A program made the position numbers and the translations under genes. A DNA stretch of 64,000 nt from Panagrolaimus kolymaensis (Eukaryota > Nematoda > Chromadorea > Rhabditida > Panagrolaimidae), in the NCBI GenBank assembly GCA_028622995.1, contig JAJQJQ010000052.1, positions 62,001 through 126,000 of the forward strand, in the 5' to 3' direction. Below, in pieces: positions 10,373 through 23,300 of the stretch; positions within the stretch are counted from its first letter, which is position 1, and every line of letters begins with the position of its first letter. The notes below the pieces were generated by a model that was not told the origin of the DNA, did not search any database, and saw nothing but the letters and a program-made list of their open reading frames with translations.

Positions 10373-11654
10373 ATGCGTTTTTCTACATCGTTCTTGGTTT
10401 TCGTCTTCGTCATCATCATCGTGAATTCTCAATCTGTTCTCTCATTGCATGGTTCAAATAAACTCATGGTTTATAATCCTTATGTGGAAGAAATTGGAAA
10501 TGATGTGAAACTTATGTCTCCTGGAATTGTTCAATTGGTTCTTGCAAATGGTCTTTTGGATGTTCATGTTGATTACCAAAAATGTTACGGAGAGTAAGTT
10601 TTTAACTTTTTGTAAATTCATATAATAGCTTCTAATTTTAGCGTTCTTTTTTGTTATCAATCTGCTGCGACGTTTAACGAAGATGCTGCAAAAGTGTGTC
10701 AACCAAATTATTGTGGATTCAAAATTTCGACAACACCAAATAAACTCTTCTTCGTTGATAATAATAAATTTCTAAGGACGGGATTTAACAACTGTGATAC
10801 CGCTACTCGCATGAAGGATGGTGAAGCATTATATTGTGGTAAACCAGTTGCTAGCTGTGAACCTGCTGTCGATAAAGATAACATCATAATGTTCAACGTT
10901 ATTCAAGCTTCTGCATCATGTCCAATTACTATCATCAATGCAAAGATATATGTTCCACCGATACCTTCAAAAACGACATCCTCATCAAGTTCCATTCTAT
11001 CATCGTCAAGTGAAGCTTCAACTACAAATGGATCGATTATTTTGATTGTCTGCGTTGTTGTTGCTGTTGTGGCCATCCTCATCATTATCACCGTCGCTCT
11101 GTTGATTATATCCATCATTGTTGCTGCTGTGGTCATCGACTTCATTATCATCGTTGCTATGTTTAGCGTATGCGTAATCAGTTCTGTTGTGGTCATCCTT
11201 ATCATTATCGTCGCTGTTGAGTAAGTTTTCACATTTTTTGGCCATTTTAAACAGATATTTTAGTGCTATCGTATGCTACAAGAAAAGATTGAACAAAGAG
11301 AAAACTTTGAATCAAGTTTTGGAGAAAGTGGTCATTATTAAGCCTATCAAAGAAGAAACTCCTGAAAAAGTCAAAGAAGTGGCAAAAGTTGAACATGAAA
11401 AGAAAGAAGTGAAACAACCTCCAAAAGTGGAAGAAACAAAGAAGTTCGGTGCTCTTCATCCTAAAGCTGCAAAAGAAGATTTAAAGATAGTTCTAAAGGA
11501 AATCAAACCAACTGAATCAAAGCCAAATAACGAAACCATTTATGTTATTAAAGAACCACTTCCTGTTCATATCATTGAAGATGAAGCTCATTACAAATCC
11601 ATGAACAGAAGCGGCTTGATTGGAAAGAAAATGAACGAATCATTGGCAAAGTAA
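10373..11654 (+). CDS. Secreted/membrane protein with very long hydrophobic segment (unknown)
   Basis: Exons 10373-10593, 10642-11220, 11264-11654 (1191 nt, 396 aa). Signal peptide MRFSTSFLVFVFVIIIVNSQ. The Cys-containing ectodomain (CYGE, LFCYQS, VCQPNYCGFK, NNCDTA, LYCGKP, SCEPAV, SCPITI) is followed by a Ser-rich stalk. A continuous hydrophobic run of about 64 residues (about 11035-11217) follows, then a Lys/Glu-rich cytoplasmic tail. The ectodomain plan (signal, Cys domain, Ser stalk, TM, charged tail) resembles the membrane protein genes at the window ends. If the stop region is spliced at 11650 to 11723, the tail could extend to 11825 (429 aa). No family recognised. Confidence 0.7.
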
Positions 11655-11751
11655 ATTTTTGTTTTTATAAATTGCGTTTTCATTGTATTTTAACTCTGTC
11701 TTAATTTACATAATTGTTTTAGAAGAAAAGCAATCGAACAACTAAAAGAAT

Positions 11752-12380
11752 ATGGTCTCACTCGACAAGGATGGAAAAGCAATGAAAATGTCAAAACCAA
11801 CTCGAACATTCCTTCAACAACCTGACACTCCTGAATACATCCGTTTCACATGTTTTGCGCTCGAGTTTGGCCATTCCATTCCTGTCGACGAAGATCATCT
11901 TCAAAAATATTCCATGGCTTTGTTGCTCGTTGTTGGGTTCTCACTCAATCATCCTGATGAAACTCGACGTCATGCTCTTGCGATTTTTCGGTATATTTAT
12001 CTGTTTTATTGTAACTTCAACTAATTTGTTTTCCATTTTTAGTCGTGAACTGCCATTTTGGAGGCGTAACTCATCCATCGAAGAACGCAATGCTTTTGGT
12101 TATCCAGCAAATGCTATCGAAGCAACAAATGAAATGAATCCCGATTTTTTCAATGATGTTAAACGAGTTAATACAAATTCAACGCCAATTAACTGAAAAG
12201 AGAAACGATCAACTTCAAATTCAAATGGTCCATCAAAAGAAGCAACCGCAACAGAAAGCAACTAAAAAGCCCGCTGAAGAAGAAAACAAAAATGATTTGA
12301 GATTGAATTTATTTGTAACTTTGTATTTTTTCATTTTTGTATTTGTATGTAATAATATTAATATTCAAATTAGTTTTTAA
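11752..12380 (+). pseudogene. Downstream coding-like ORFs with frame breaks
   Basis: An ORF starts at 11752 (MVSLDKDGKAMKMSK) and continues 11752-11991 then 12043-12196 across a canonical intron, giving protein-like sequence (PEYIRFTCFALEFGHSIP, PFWRRNSSIEERNAFGYP). A +1 frame from 12153 then gives a Gln/Lys-rich coiled-coil-like stretch (LIQIQRQLTEKRNDQL). The frame change coincides with a T6 run at 12143-12148. Either this is a second cistron behind a trans-splice acceptor at 11717-11722, or it is the tail of the upstream gene broken by two frameshifts. The evidence does not decide. Confidence 0.4.
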
Positions 12381-12771
12381 TAATAAAGATTTTTTTACAA
12401 TCTAATAGCTTTTATTTTATTTAGCGATGAATCCTTTTTTACGCGTCAAACATTTGGAAATTGCAATTTAACAGAACTTTTTCCATTCAGATGTGAGCCT
12501 AATTGCCGAATAACGAAATTAAAAGATATCGATATCATCAAAATTAATTTATGCAGAAGAAAAACTGAAAAAAAAAGAAGAAGCAAAAAACTTTGAAATT
12601 TTTTCCAATTCAAATTTTCAAATAACTTTTCACGAAACAGTCGTTTTGGGATCTTCAAAAGTTGTTTTACACGCAACGCAGCTAATTTGCTTTCTACTTT
12701 CTTTCGACTCGTTCGACGCTAAATTTTGTTTTTTCTCTATGGACTTCTTGAAATCGTTTATTTTGTTTTCG

Positions 12772-12970
12772 TTAAAGGAACAAGACTATTTGATGCCTTT
12801 TCGAAAATTTCGATACTGGGGCTGGGAGGAAGAGTTGGGGCGGCGCGTGTTTGAATTACCGTGTCACCTACTGCCTTACACGGTAATTCAAACACGCGCC
12901 GCCCCAACTGTTCCTCCCAGCCCCAGTATCGAAATTTTTGAAAAGGCATCAAATAGTCTTGTTCCTTTAA
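12772..12970. mobile_element. 191-bp hairpin MITE with TTAA target duplication
   Basis: A nearly perfect inverted repeat fills 12776-12966: arms of about 85 bp around a short loop near 12868-12880, starting AGGAACAAGACTATTTGATG and ending with its complement. It is flanked by TTAA at 12772-12775 and 12967-12970, the target preference of piggyBac-type transposases. Arms are locally GC-rich (GGGGCGGCGCGTG) against an AT-rich background. It sits about 110 bp upstream of the MYST gene ATG and contains no credible gene. Confidence 0.85.
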
Positions 12971-13079
12971 ACTCTCCTATCAATCTCCATTTTCGTGTCC
13001 TCCATCTTCTTGCTATCTTTATGTACATAATATCTTTAACATTCAACTTTTTAGGCTCTAACCAACTAACTTTCAATCA

Positions 13080-14859
<1,780 letters not shown>

Positions 14860-15231
14860 AATTTTAAATTGTTAATTTTTTGATTGTTATTATTTATAAT
14901 AAATTTTTATGTGTATTTGCTTTTGTTTTGTTTACCATGGTTGTTAGCGACATTCACTATGAAGAGGATTAAATGGAGTAGTTTCTTTAGTTAATGCATG
15001 GTATCTTCTTATAGTTGTAGCGAATATTCAGTGAGATAAATGAGAAGAAAACATGTAAGAAAAAAGTATCTAAAGCTTAGTCGTATATAAAGTTTATTGC
15101 AAATAACAAATGAAAATAGCAATTACAAAGTTGAGAAAAAAAACAAATATGAATATACTCAAAAAACAAGATCAGAAATCATCAAAGTAAATAAACATTA
15201 TCGAAGAATACATAGGTCAGACTTGTTGATA
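14860..15231. other. Spacer downstream of the MYST gene
   Basis: No gene seen; AT-rich, with AATAAA-like motifs near 14898. Confidence 0.4.
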
Positions 15232-15995
15232 TCAGAGTTTCCAAATTTCCAATTTTGCTTCCATTTGAGCTTTGAAAGTTGCCAAATAAGAAACATCAGT
15301 TACACCAAGAAATTCTATAACCAGAAAAGCTTCAGGCGCAAGTAAACTCTATAAAAGTATATTGTTATAAGCTCAAAAACTTTAAACTTACTTTAAGAAG
15401 TCCATAAAAATGATCAACATTGATCGGCTCTAAGAAAACAATATTGAGATGTTTGATTTTGTTACTGAATGAAGCATTTGTTGGTTTTGTTTGAGTTATA
15501 TTATAATAATTTTATGCTATTTTTATAGAAGCAGAAAAAATTAGCATAAAAAACTGAATCGAGTACCAAAGAGTTCAACAAATCAAAAAATTTTACTTTT
15601 TCTCTGAAGATCAGTGTTGTTCCTTGTCATTTTTCCCGCCCGTTGCTCGCTCGCCGCCCGCGGCATTTCCAAAAAGTCGCCCGCGCCCGCCCTTGCGCCC
15701 GCCAACTTTGGAATCCTCGCCCGTGCCCGCCCGTCGCCCGCAAAATTTTCGATTTTTTCTTTTAAAAATCGTGTTTTTTCAGTTAAAAATTTGAATTTTT
15801 TTAAAAAGTCGCCCTCCGCCCGCCCGGCGCCCGCGAATTTTCCAAAACTCCGCCCGTCGCCCGCCCGCCGCCCGCGGGCGGGCGTTTGGCGGGCGAGGAA
15901 CATCACTGCTGAAGATGATACCAAGAAAATGGGTGAAATTTTTTTTATTGGGTTCAAATGTGTTTGGAGGAGCATCATTAAGATTTATTCACATT
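15232..15995 (-). pseudogene. Remnant of an F-box-like gene, interrupted by a hAT-type MITE
   Basis: On the minus strand, exons about 15490-15392 and 15348-15232 read NVDHFYGLLK then LLAPEAFLVIEF...MEAKLEIWKL and stop. They align with the C-terminus of the two-module F-box-like protein (NANQFYDVIK, QVLAPKASMK, MKTKLEAWRP), including the intron position. The upstream part is not preserved. A further ORF-like stretch (APPNTFEPNKKNFTHFLGII, about 15995-15917) continues in frame across the MITE if the element and one target copy are removed, but its homology is uncertain. Confidence 0.5.
15604..15916. mobile_element. hAT-type MITE, GC-rich, with 8-bp target duplication
   Basis: Element 15612-15908 (297 bp) with imperfect inverted ends CAGTGTTGTTCCT and AGGAACATCACTG, flanked by perfect 8-bp duplications CTGAAGAT at 15604-15611 and 15909-15916. 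CAGTG ends plus 8-bp duplications are diagnostic of hAT elements. The interior is a cytosine-rich array of CCCGCCC/GCCCGC units with two AT-rich islands, very unlike the surrounding sequence. ORFs read through it are by-products of the repeats. Confidence 0.9.
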
Positions 15996-16339
15996 GAGAA
16001 CCAAAAGGCTTTTTAAATTATTTAGTTATTTTATTTATAATCTTTTATCTGTCAGGAAAGATGAAAGAGTCTAACATTTGACACCATAAATCAGATTCAA
16101 CAATGACAAAGAGAGTTTGGAGATTTCTTTCTTGAGCATCTTTCATAATGCCATCAATCCATCGAGTGGGAGGACTCCAAAAGGGCTTTCATTGATGATT
16201 TTCTAGACATTTAAAGTTAAAATTTAATTTAGTTTTTTATAGAAAAATATATTTTACAATATTTGTATAAATAATTCTTTTTTTCTTTATCAGTGGTACA
16301 TGTTTGTATTAATCAAAGCTTTAAATACTATCATAATTT

Positions 16340-17066
16340 TATTGGGTTGTTCAATAAGTCTTGAAACTCATAAAATCGATTGGCCAACTATGAGGAGCAA
16401 GGCATGTCTGGCGTCTGTTTTTACCAATTTGTAGTGCCTCTAAATGTGCTGCGAACGAGTGATAAAACTTTTTACATACCTTGGGTTATCATGGAATTAA
16501 TAGCCCCTAAAGCATTAAGATGCCAACCTTGGGTGAACAACGATGTTTGGGACTTTTTAAGCTTATGTTTTTGTTGTAATTCTTTTACAATAACTATTTT
16601 TTACGCTTAAAATTACTTTTAGTAAGAGATTTGGTACCAAAATATGTGACTTTAATAGCAAATCATAGATATTTTATAGCACAAAGTAAGTTAAAGGCTT
16701 ATAGCAGCCATTTTACTGAATATTTGATTATGGCTAAAGAAAGCTATTTATCAAGTAGGTGTATTTCAAAAATACGCTAAAAATAGCAGAAAAATGCTTA
16801 AGATAACAAAAAAATAGCAGTGTAACTCTAAATATAAGAAATTTCAAAAATAGTCCAAAACATCGTTGTTCACCCAAGGTTGGCATCTTAATGCTTTAGG
16901 TGCCATTAATTCCATGATAACCCAAGGTATGTAAAAAGTTTTATCACTCGTTCGAAGCACATTTAGAGGCACTACAAATTGGTAAAAACAGACGCCAGAC
17001 ATGCCTTGCTCCTCATAGTTGGCCAATCGATTTTATGAGTTTCAGGACTTATTGAACAACCCAATA
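16340..17066. mobile_element. Mariner-type foldback element, 723 bp
   Basis: Inverted repeats of about 220 bp (from 16342 and ending at 17064) begin TTGGGTTGTTCAATAAGTC, flanked by TA at 16340-16341 and 17065-17066. The terminus resembles mariner-like element ends. The interior (about 16575-16840) has no transposase ORF. The matching 60-76 aa ORFs on both strands are simply the repeat read twice. Probably non-autonomous. Confidence 0.8.
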
Positions 17067-17555
17067 AATAAAAAACTAACTTTTGTTGTAGGAAAAAGGA
17101 TATCATATCGATTTATCTTCTTATTAAATTTCTGTCAATAAAAAATAACATGGGGATGGATGGTGCACAAATAAAAATTGTAGGATCTGCTTTCCGGATA
17201 ATGAGGCGGAGGAATTAATAATGTCGGCACATGTGAGTGTTAGTTATTAACTTATTTACCCATCACTCTCTTTTGCATACGATGACTAAGATGTGAATGC
17301 TTTATCGAGGTCAACTATTATTCATTTCCCTCGAGTTGTTTGTAGTTATCCTTTTCCTCCTCCAGAACACTTATCGCACCAATTTGCTTTAGCAATTTTT
17401 TGAGGTAAATAATTTTTTATTGTATGGCAAAATAAAACCAAAGCTTTTTTTCCAAAAGCAGCATAATTTTTTTAAGTTCATGGTTTGTAATCGTTTTAGT
17501 TACTTCGGTATTCTAAATATTGTTTAGTAATATTTTTATTTATTTTCAGCTAAAA
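17067..17555. other. Spacer
   Basis: No gene seen between the foldback element and the F-box-like remnant. Confidence 0.4.
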
Positions 17556-18540
17556 ATGGTTTCTATTATCAATTCTGAAAATGCAAGCCCACAAAACTTT
17601 CCATTTCGACAATCTTTAATTAATTATATTTTCTTAAAACTACTAATGAAAAAGTTTTCAAGAAACTTTATCGATCATGCAAATATTTCTACCAAACGCG
17701 TCCATTTCATATTATTGATAATTTATTTTGTTATTCCCGGCAAGAAGGACATAAAGCAATTACTTTTAATCAATATAAACTAAATATAATTGGAAAAGAA
17801 ACAAATAATTATAATTTTGCTAGATTTAAAGATGAATCCATTAACAAAATTAATGATTAGAAAATCAAGAAATTTCGTCCCAAAAAATAATTTATGGATT
17901 ACTGGAAGAATTTATTGTGATATCCAAACTAAAACAATATCATTTTGGATATCAAATTTCAGTCGGTGTACCATCAAAGAATTGTATATTAATTGCATTT
18001 TAAATATTAATGAATTTGAAATTTTAACTAAAGAAGGAACCATCGAGCAATTAACAATCAAAGGAGTTGTTAATTCATCTGGAACTCATATGGCCGTTGA
18101 AGATATCGTTGCAGCAGTACCAAAAGCTTTTAGATTTTTGTAAGCTTATTTTTTTAAACCCTAAACTTCAAAATTTTAAAACGTTTTTAGACTTGGTAAT
18201 TCCCATGTAACTCCATTAACTTTAAAAAATCTTTGTTCCATGAATCGAAAGAACAAATTTAAAGAATTTAGTTTATATGAAATTGACCAAATTTTGGATG
18301 AAAATGAATATTTTCAATTTACAAAAGTTAGTTTTTCCAAAAAATTTTGCTATGCTAAATAATCATTTTTAGACTCATGCTGACCCTGGGGAAGGTGAAG
18401 TAACTTTCCTTTTATCTTTTGCTTCGCCAATAACAAAAGAAATGCAGAAAAAGTTTGTTATAAATGTAAAAACCAAAATTTTCTTATGGAAGACTTCGAA
18501 TGCAAAACCATGTGTCAGAGAAGTTCAAGAAAATTTTTAA
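17556..18540 (+). pseudogene. F-box-like gene with frameshifts and a stop
   Basis: Starts MVSIINSENASPQNFPFRQS at 17556, but the F-box-like core (EKVFKKLYRSCKYFYQTRPF) continues only in a second frame after about 17636. That frame ends in a TAG near 17860, and a third frame then carries the rest (NNLWITGRIYCDIQT...INEFEILTKEG...AVEDIVAAVPKAFRFL). The later exon structure is preserved (donor at 18141; exons about 18191-18327 and 18374-18540), ending KPCVREVQENF and a stop. Two frame changes and a stop argue for a recent pseudogene, unless undetected introns bridge them. Related to the modules of the F-box-like genes at 2535 and 59014. Confidence 0.6.
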
Positions 18541-19098
18541 AAGTTGTACGTATTGCTTGCGAATGATTTAAAGTTTATTATTGTTTTATTTTATATTTTT
18601 AAAATTTAGATATGCACTATTTTTTCTTTTATGTATTTACAAGTTTTAATAAAATGCATTTTTTTAATTTTGTTGTGAAAGGGGAGATCGGGAAGTTAGA
18701 TAAGCCCGCTCCCAATAGACAAGCATCCCCTTTCTTATTCACTTTCTATCTTTTCACAGTCAGAATAAAGTGGCATTTATTACTCCGGAAATCATCTATT
18801 TTAATAAATTTAAAATAATTTTTTGTTGTCTTTTTTGCCTTTGAACTAGCCTTTTTTAAATTTCAGAGGAAGCAATAACTATAGAGAGAAATGTAAGAAA
18901 ATTTTTCAATAAGCTTTTGTATCAAAATTTTTTATTTTAAGCTACAAACATACAAAACAAATTCGTTATTACGCTAATAATAATACTGTAAAAAAAGAGA
19001 TTCAAAAACTTTCCAAAAAATAAAAATCAAGTTGAAACTACTTTAAAAAATATAACAAAACAAAATCCATCCAAATTCCAGTGGTCTTTTTTTCTTCT
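18541..19098. other. Spacer between convergent genes
   Basis: No gene seen; AT-rich. It contains the 3' ends of the F-box-like pseudogene and of the lactate dehydrogenase gene. Confidence 0.4.
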
Positions 19099-20394
19099 TC
19101 AAAGGTTGAGTTGTTTTTGAATTTCTTGTAAAGTTTTAGCTGATTTATGAAGCTTTTCAATTTCATTTGGAAGTAAAGTTTGTTTAACAACATGAGTTAA
19201 ACCATTGGATCCAAGAACGCATGGTAATGAAAGGAATACATCATCTTCAATTCCATGAATGCCTTTGACATTGGTTGTGAGGGCATAAACATTTCGATGA
19301 TTATGTAATGCACCTCGAACAATTTTAGCAACTGATAATCCAATCGCCCATGATGTATATCCTTTAAGTTTAATAATATCATATGCAGAATCAATAACCT
19401 TTTTATGAATTTCTACTTCCCATGTATGAGCTTTTTGTTCTAAATTTGGTTGTAAAGAAGAAAGGGTAACTCCAGCTACATTCACTCCGGACCAAACAGC
19501 AACCGATGAATCTCCATGTTCACCAATAATCCAACCATGACAATTAGTTGCAGCAGCGCCAAGTTTTTCACTTAATAAAAATCGAAATCTTGCTGAATCA
19601 AGATTGGTTCCTGAACCAAATACATGCTCCGGTGGTAAACCAGATAGTTTCCAAGTAACATAAGTTAATACATCCACTGGATTACTAACTACAAGGAACA
19701 TAGTAGTTGGAGAATATTTAACTAATTGTGGAACAATTCCTTTAAAAATTTCAACATTTCTTTGAACTAATGATAGACGAGTTTCGCCTTCACGTTGTCG
19801 GCAACCAGCTGTGATCACACAAATATGAGAATCAGCTGTGATTGCGTAATCTAATAAAGTGATAAAGGATTAATTAAAAAATTTATCAGAGAAGTTAATA
19901 GTTGGTATGAAAGAGGATTTCAAACTTAAAGAAAGCTTAAAAATTGCTTCGAAAGAGGCATTTTAGAGAGAGAAAAAAGCAGCCATAAACCAAAAAAAGG
20001 CAAATGTAAAACTTATTTTAGCGCTGCTTTTTTTGCCTTTAAAAAGCTTTCATAAAAGGCCAAAAAAAAAAAATAAGCATACCAGTTCCAGCTTTAATAA
20101 CGCATGGACGAGTAAATGCAAGACCATGTTGTAAATCCATTAATTCCCCTTCAAGTTTATCAGCTTGAACATCAACAAGAGCTATTTCACTTGCAATCCC
20201 TTGTTGAAGGATACTATATGCACATGCCATACCTAAATAATATTAATTCATTTAATCATGAAACTATTGAAATTTATAACGGGGAAAATGAAAAGCTTAC
20301 CAACTTGACCAACTCCAACGATGGTTACTTTGGTACGAGTTGGTTGACGTGGAGGTTGAAGCTCATGAAGGAGTTCATCAATGATACCTGCCAT
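19099..20394 (-). CDS. ldh-1: L-lactate dehydrogenase
   Basis: Exons (minus) 20301-20394, 20083-20232, 19099-19850; 996 nt, 331 aa, the usual LDH length. The NAD-binding glycine loop VGVGQVG spans the first intron. The mobile loop [12 protein letters not shown] carries Gln at the specificity position (GxRQxxGExR) that selects pyruvate; malate dehydrogenases have Arg there. [26 protein letters not shown] (substrate-binding Asp/Arg) and the catalytic His in [10 protein letters not shown] are all present. It interconverts pyruvate and lactate with NADH in the cytosol and supports anaerobic glycolysis. ATG context: [15 protein letters not shown]. Introns are 68 and 232 bp. I see nothing unusual in it. 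Confidence 0.95.
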
Positions 20395-23300
20395 GCTAAA
20401 AAATGGAGGTGATAATGGTTTAGGGCAAAAATTTAATAATGTTAAAAAAAGAGAGGGAAAGAAATAAGTTATTGCATCATTTGGTTTGGCTCAAAAAATG
20501 AAAAACGAACGAATAATGGATGCAAGCAAAAAAAAAATTGCTTCAAACACTTCTTACAAAGTAAACGGAGACTTTTGAATAACAAAAAAAAAGGAATAAT
20601 AATTCATTATCAAAAAATTGAAGTCTTTAACTATTTTTTTATTATCAAAATTCAGAACGAACATTTATGTTTTTAAATTATCAAAAAATACGTGAATTTC
20701 AATAAATTTTTCATCTTTTTTCGAAAAACCAAACAACAAACAACAGACAGACTAGGATTTTGTCTGTTCTCTCTTGTTTTTTTCTCTCTCTTGCTTTTTT
20801 AACTTCCTCCAAAAAAATGCAATGAGAAAAATGTTGTTTCCTCCATCCACATCGATGATGATAGACGACAGAGAGGCGAAAAAAAAGAAAGAAAAAAAGC
20901 CAAAGGCTGTTGTTTTTGTTAGAAAAAAAGGAAGAAATGCAAAATATTTAAGTTTTGGAGAAAAAAGCCTGTCGAAAGAGAAGAAGAAGAAAAAAGTTTA
21001 GCTTCTTTCTTTAGGCGGAATACGAAGAAATTCATCGTGTTTTGCACGTTTTTATTATTTTTGTCGTCAACAAGGAAAATTTTTAAATAATAAAGTTTAA
21101 AAATTCGAAAAAATATTTTGGAAAAGTTTTTAGATTTCTGTTGCTTTTTTGTAGACAAAATTTATGGAGAAATTTTGTATCACAAAAGCAAATTTATAAT
21201 AGACCATAATATTGTCTCAGAGAGTATCCAACTAATTGATTTTTTCTTGTTTGTCATAGTTGGGTCAATCAATGCCTTTTTTTTCTTGAGCCAAAGGAAA
21301 ATGGCCATGATGACCTTGGAAATATTTATATGTATTTCCATAAAATTTTGGCCATAGCAAAAAATAGAGAGTTATCTATTTACTTTTGAACTAATCAATC
21401 TTTAGAAGTCGCTTTCACTCGAGACTCACAAACAAAATATTGACTAACTAATTTTTCTTTTGAACTTTTGCTTTCGTTTTTTTAATTGAACAAATGAACG
21501 CTGAGCTGAATGAGCAAGAAAGCAAAAACCCAAAAAAGCGTCAAAAAGTCTAGGGTTTCCTTCCTTTTTTTTCGTTAAGCCGCCGCTGCTTATTATTGCA
21601 CGTTTTTATATTTGTTTTTTTTTTTGTAAAAAAATGTTAATCGAATTTATTTTTAATTTTTTTTGATCAAAGAAAACTCAAGTTTGATTCGATTTCAAAA
21701 AAAAAAACAGAAACAAAAAATTTGATAAACTTGAGAATAATGAAATTTTGAGTTTCTAGAGTTTAAAAAATATCAAATAAAAAATGCAAAAAACTTACTT
21801 TGACATTTTTGATTTTTTGTTGTTTCAGTTAAATAATATTTGAAAATATCAGTTTAATTATTATTTGTAAAAGTTTGAAAAATATTAAACTTATGAAAAG
21901 AATAAAAATGTTTAAAAAATGCCTGTCAAAAACGGTAAATCGAAAATGAAAAAAAGGGTCATAAATAAAGCAAACTAAATAAAAATATAAAATATAAAAT
22001 AGCAGTAAAGTCAATGGCTGCTGCTGCTGCTTTGCAAACTAACAGACGACAAACACATCATTTAAGAATTTATTTTTTAAAGATTTAGGAAGCAGAAAAA
22101 AATTGTGTTTATATTTTTTATTTTTGTATGGCTTAATTTGTATCTTACATTTAATAAATAATAGAAAAATGATAAAATGAGATATTAATGGAATGGAAAT
22201 ATAAAAGTATAAAAAAAATAATATTTAGTAAAAATAAAAGGTGACATGGGAGAATAATAATTTTAAACTTTTTTTATAAAGCTACAGTATGCTGTGTCAT
22301 GACATTACAAAATACTAAGTATCGATAAATTTGACGCAATTTCATTATTACTAACCTTTTTTGGAATCACAAAATTCTCTGAAGAAAAAAAGATTAGTTT
22401 AATCTTCTGGCAAACAACCTAACAAAATAATACCTGCCATACTAAAGAAACAAACCTCACACTATTTATATAATTTCTTCTTTAAAATAAGAAAAAATGT
22501 GTCATAATTATTGTTTTGTTTTTGAATTAAAAATAGCAATTTTTTGCATAAACAAATGAAAAATAGTTTTTCTCACGCATTTGAATCATTATTTTTTGGA
22601 GTCACACAAAACAAAAAAATAAAGCTTATAAAAATGCCTATTTTTATATGTGGTAAAGGCAAGAAATAATTACTAAAAATATTATAATCGAAGATGTTTA
22701 GCTTCAAAAATTAAACAAAGAAGTATAAATTAAAAATTTGGATTATAAAAATTCGCCATCAAGTTTATAAATTTAAAATTTGTTCGAAGAAAAAAAGAGC
22801 TAACCTAAACCAGAATAAATATTTTCTTGCTTTCACTTTACTTTTATTTTATTTCTCGTAAACAATAAATACCCTGCGACAATTATTTACTGTTAGCATT
22901 ATTTATTTATAAAGCAAATAAATAAATAAACCTTTCAAAAAAAAAATACATCTGGTTGAGTTCATTCAAGCAACAACAACATTAAAGTTTCTCTCCTTCA
23001 TTTTTATTTCTCACAAAAAAGAAAAAAACCTTTTCGAAAATAAAAAAGCTATTTTTTACTTTTATTTTTGTAAATAAACCACATATCTATATAAGCGAAC
23101 TTTTTCCTAGTCGTCAAAAAACAAATACTACAAACTTTTTTAACCACCTCTGCTTTGATGCTTACTTACTCACTTCTTAGCACTTTGAGAAGAAGAAAAA
23201 AATGTTAGATGTTAAGTGAATAAATAAATTGACTTTGATTTTTTTCGAGAGAAGAAAAAAAAACAGACATGTAAAATGAAAAAAATAAAAAGTAAGAAGT

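Noticed and set aside
10903..11245. Minus-strand Thr- and Asp/Asn-rich ORFs
   Set aside because: Antisense of the Val/Ile-rich hydrophobic segment of the membrane protein.
15583..15997. Overlapping 127-131 aa ORFs rich in Ala, Pro and Arg
   Set aside because: By-product of the CCCGCC-rich MITE; open on both strands because the GC-rich repeat lacks stops.
16065..16195. Minus-strand stretch SPPTRWIDGIMKDAQERN, reminiscent of LINE reverse-transcriptase C-termini
   Set aside because: Only one short motif matches; the following residues do not, and no reverse transcriptase domain is nearby.
16380..17026. Two matching ORFs of 60-76 aa on opposite strands (MANYEEQGMSG...)
   Set aside because: They are the two arms of the mariner-type foldback read on opposite strands; no sign of a real protein.
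22420..22440. ATGGCAGGTATTAT on the minus strand, resembling the LDH start (MAGII) as a possible alternative first exon
   Set aside because: A splice there would drop the NAD-binding glycine loop; the similarity is only a few codons and the ORF ends at once.
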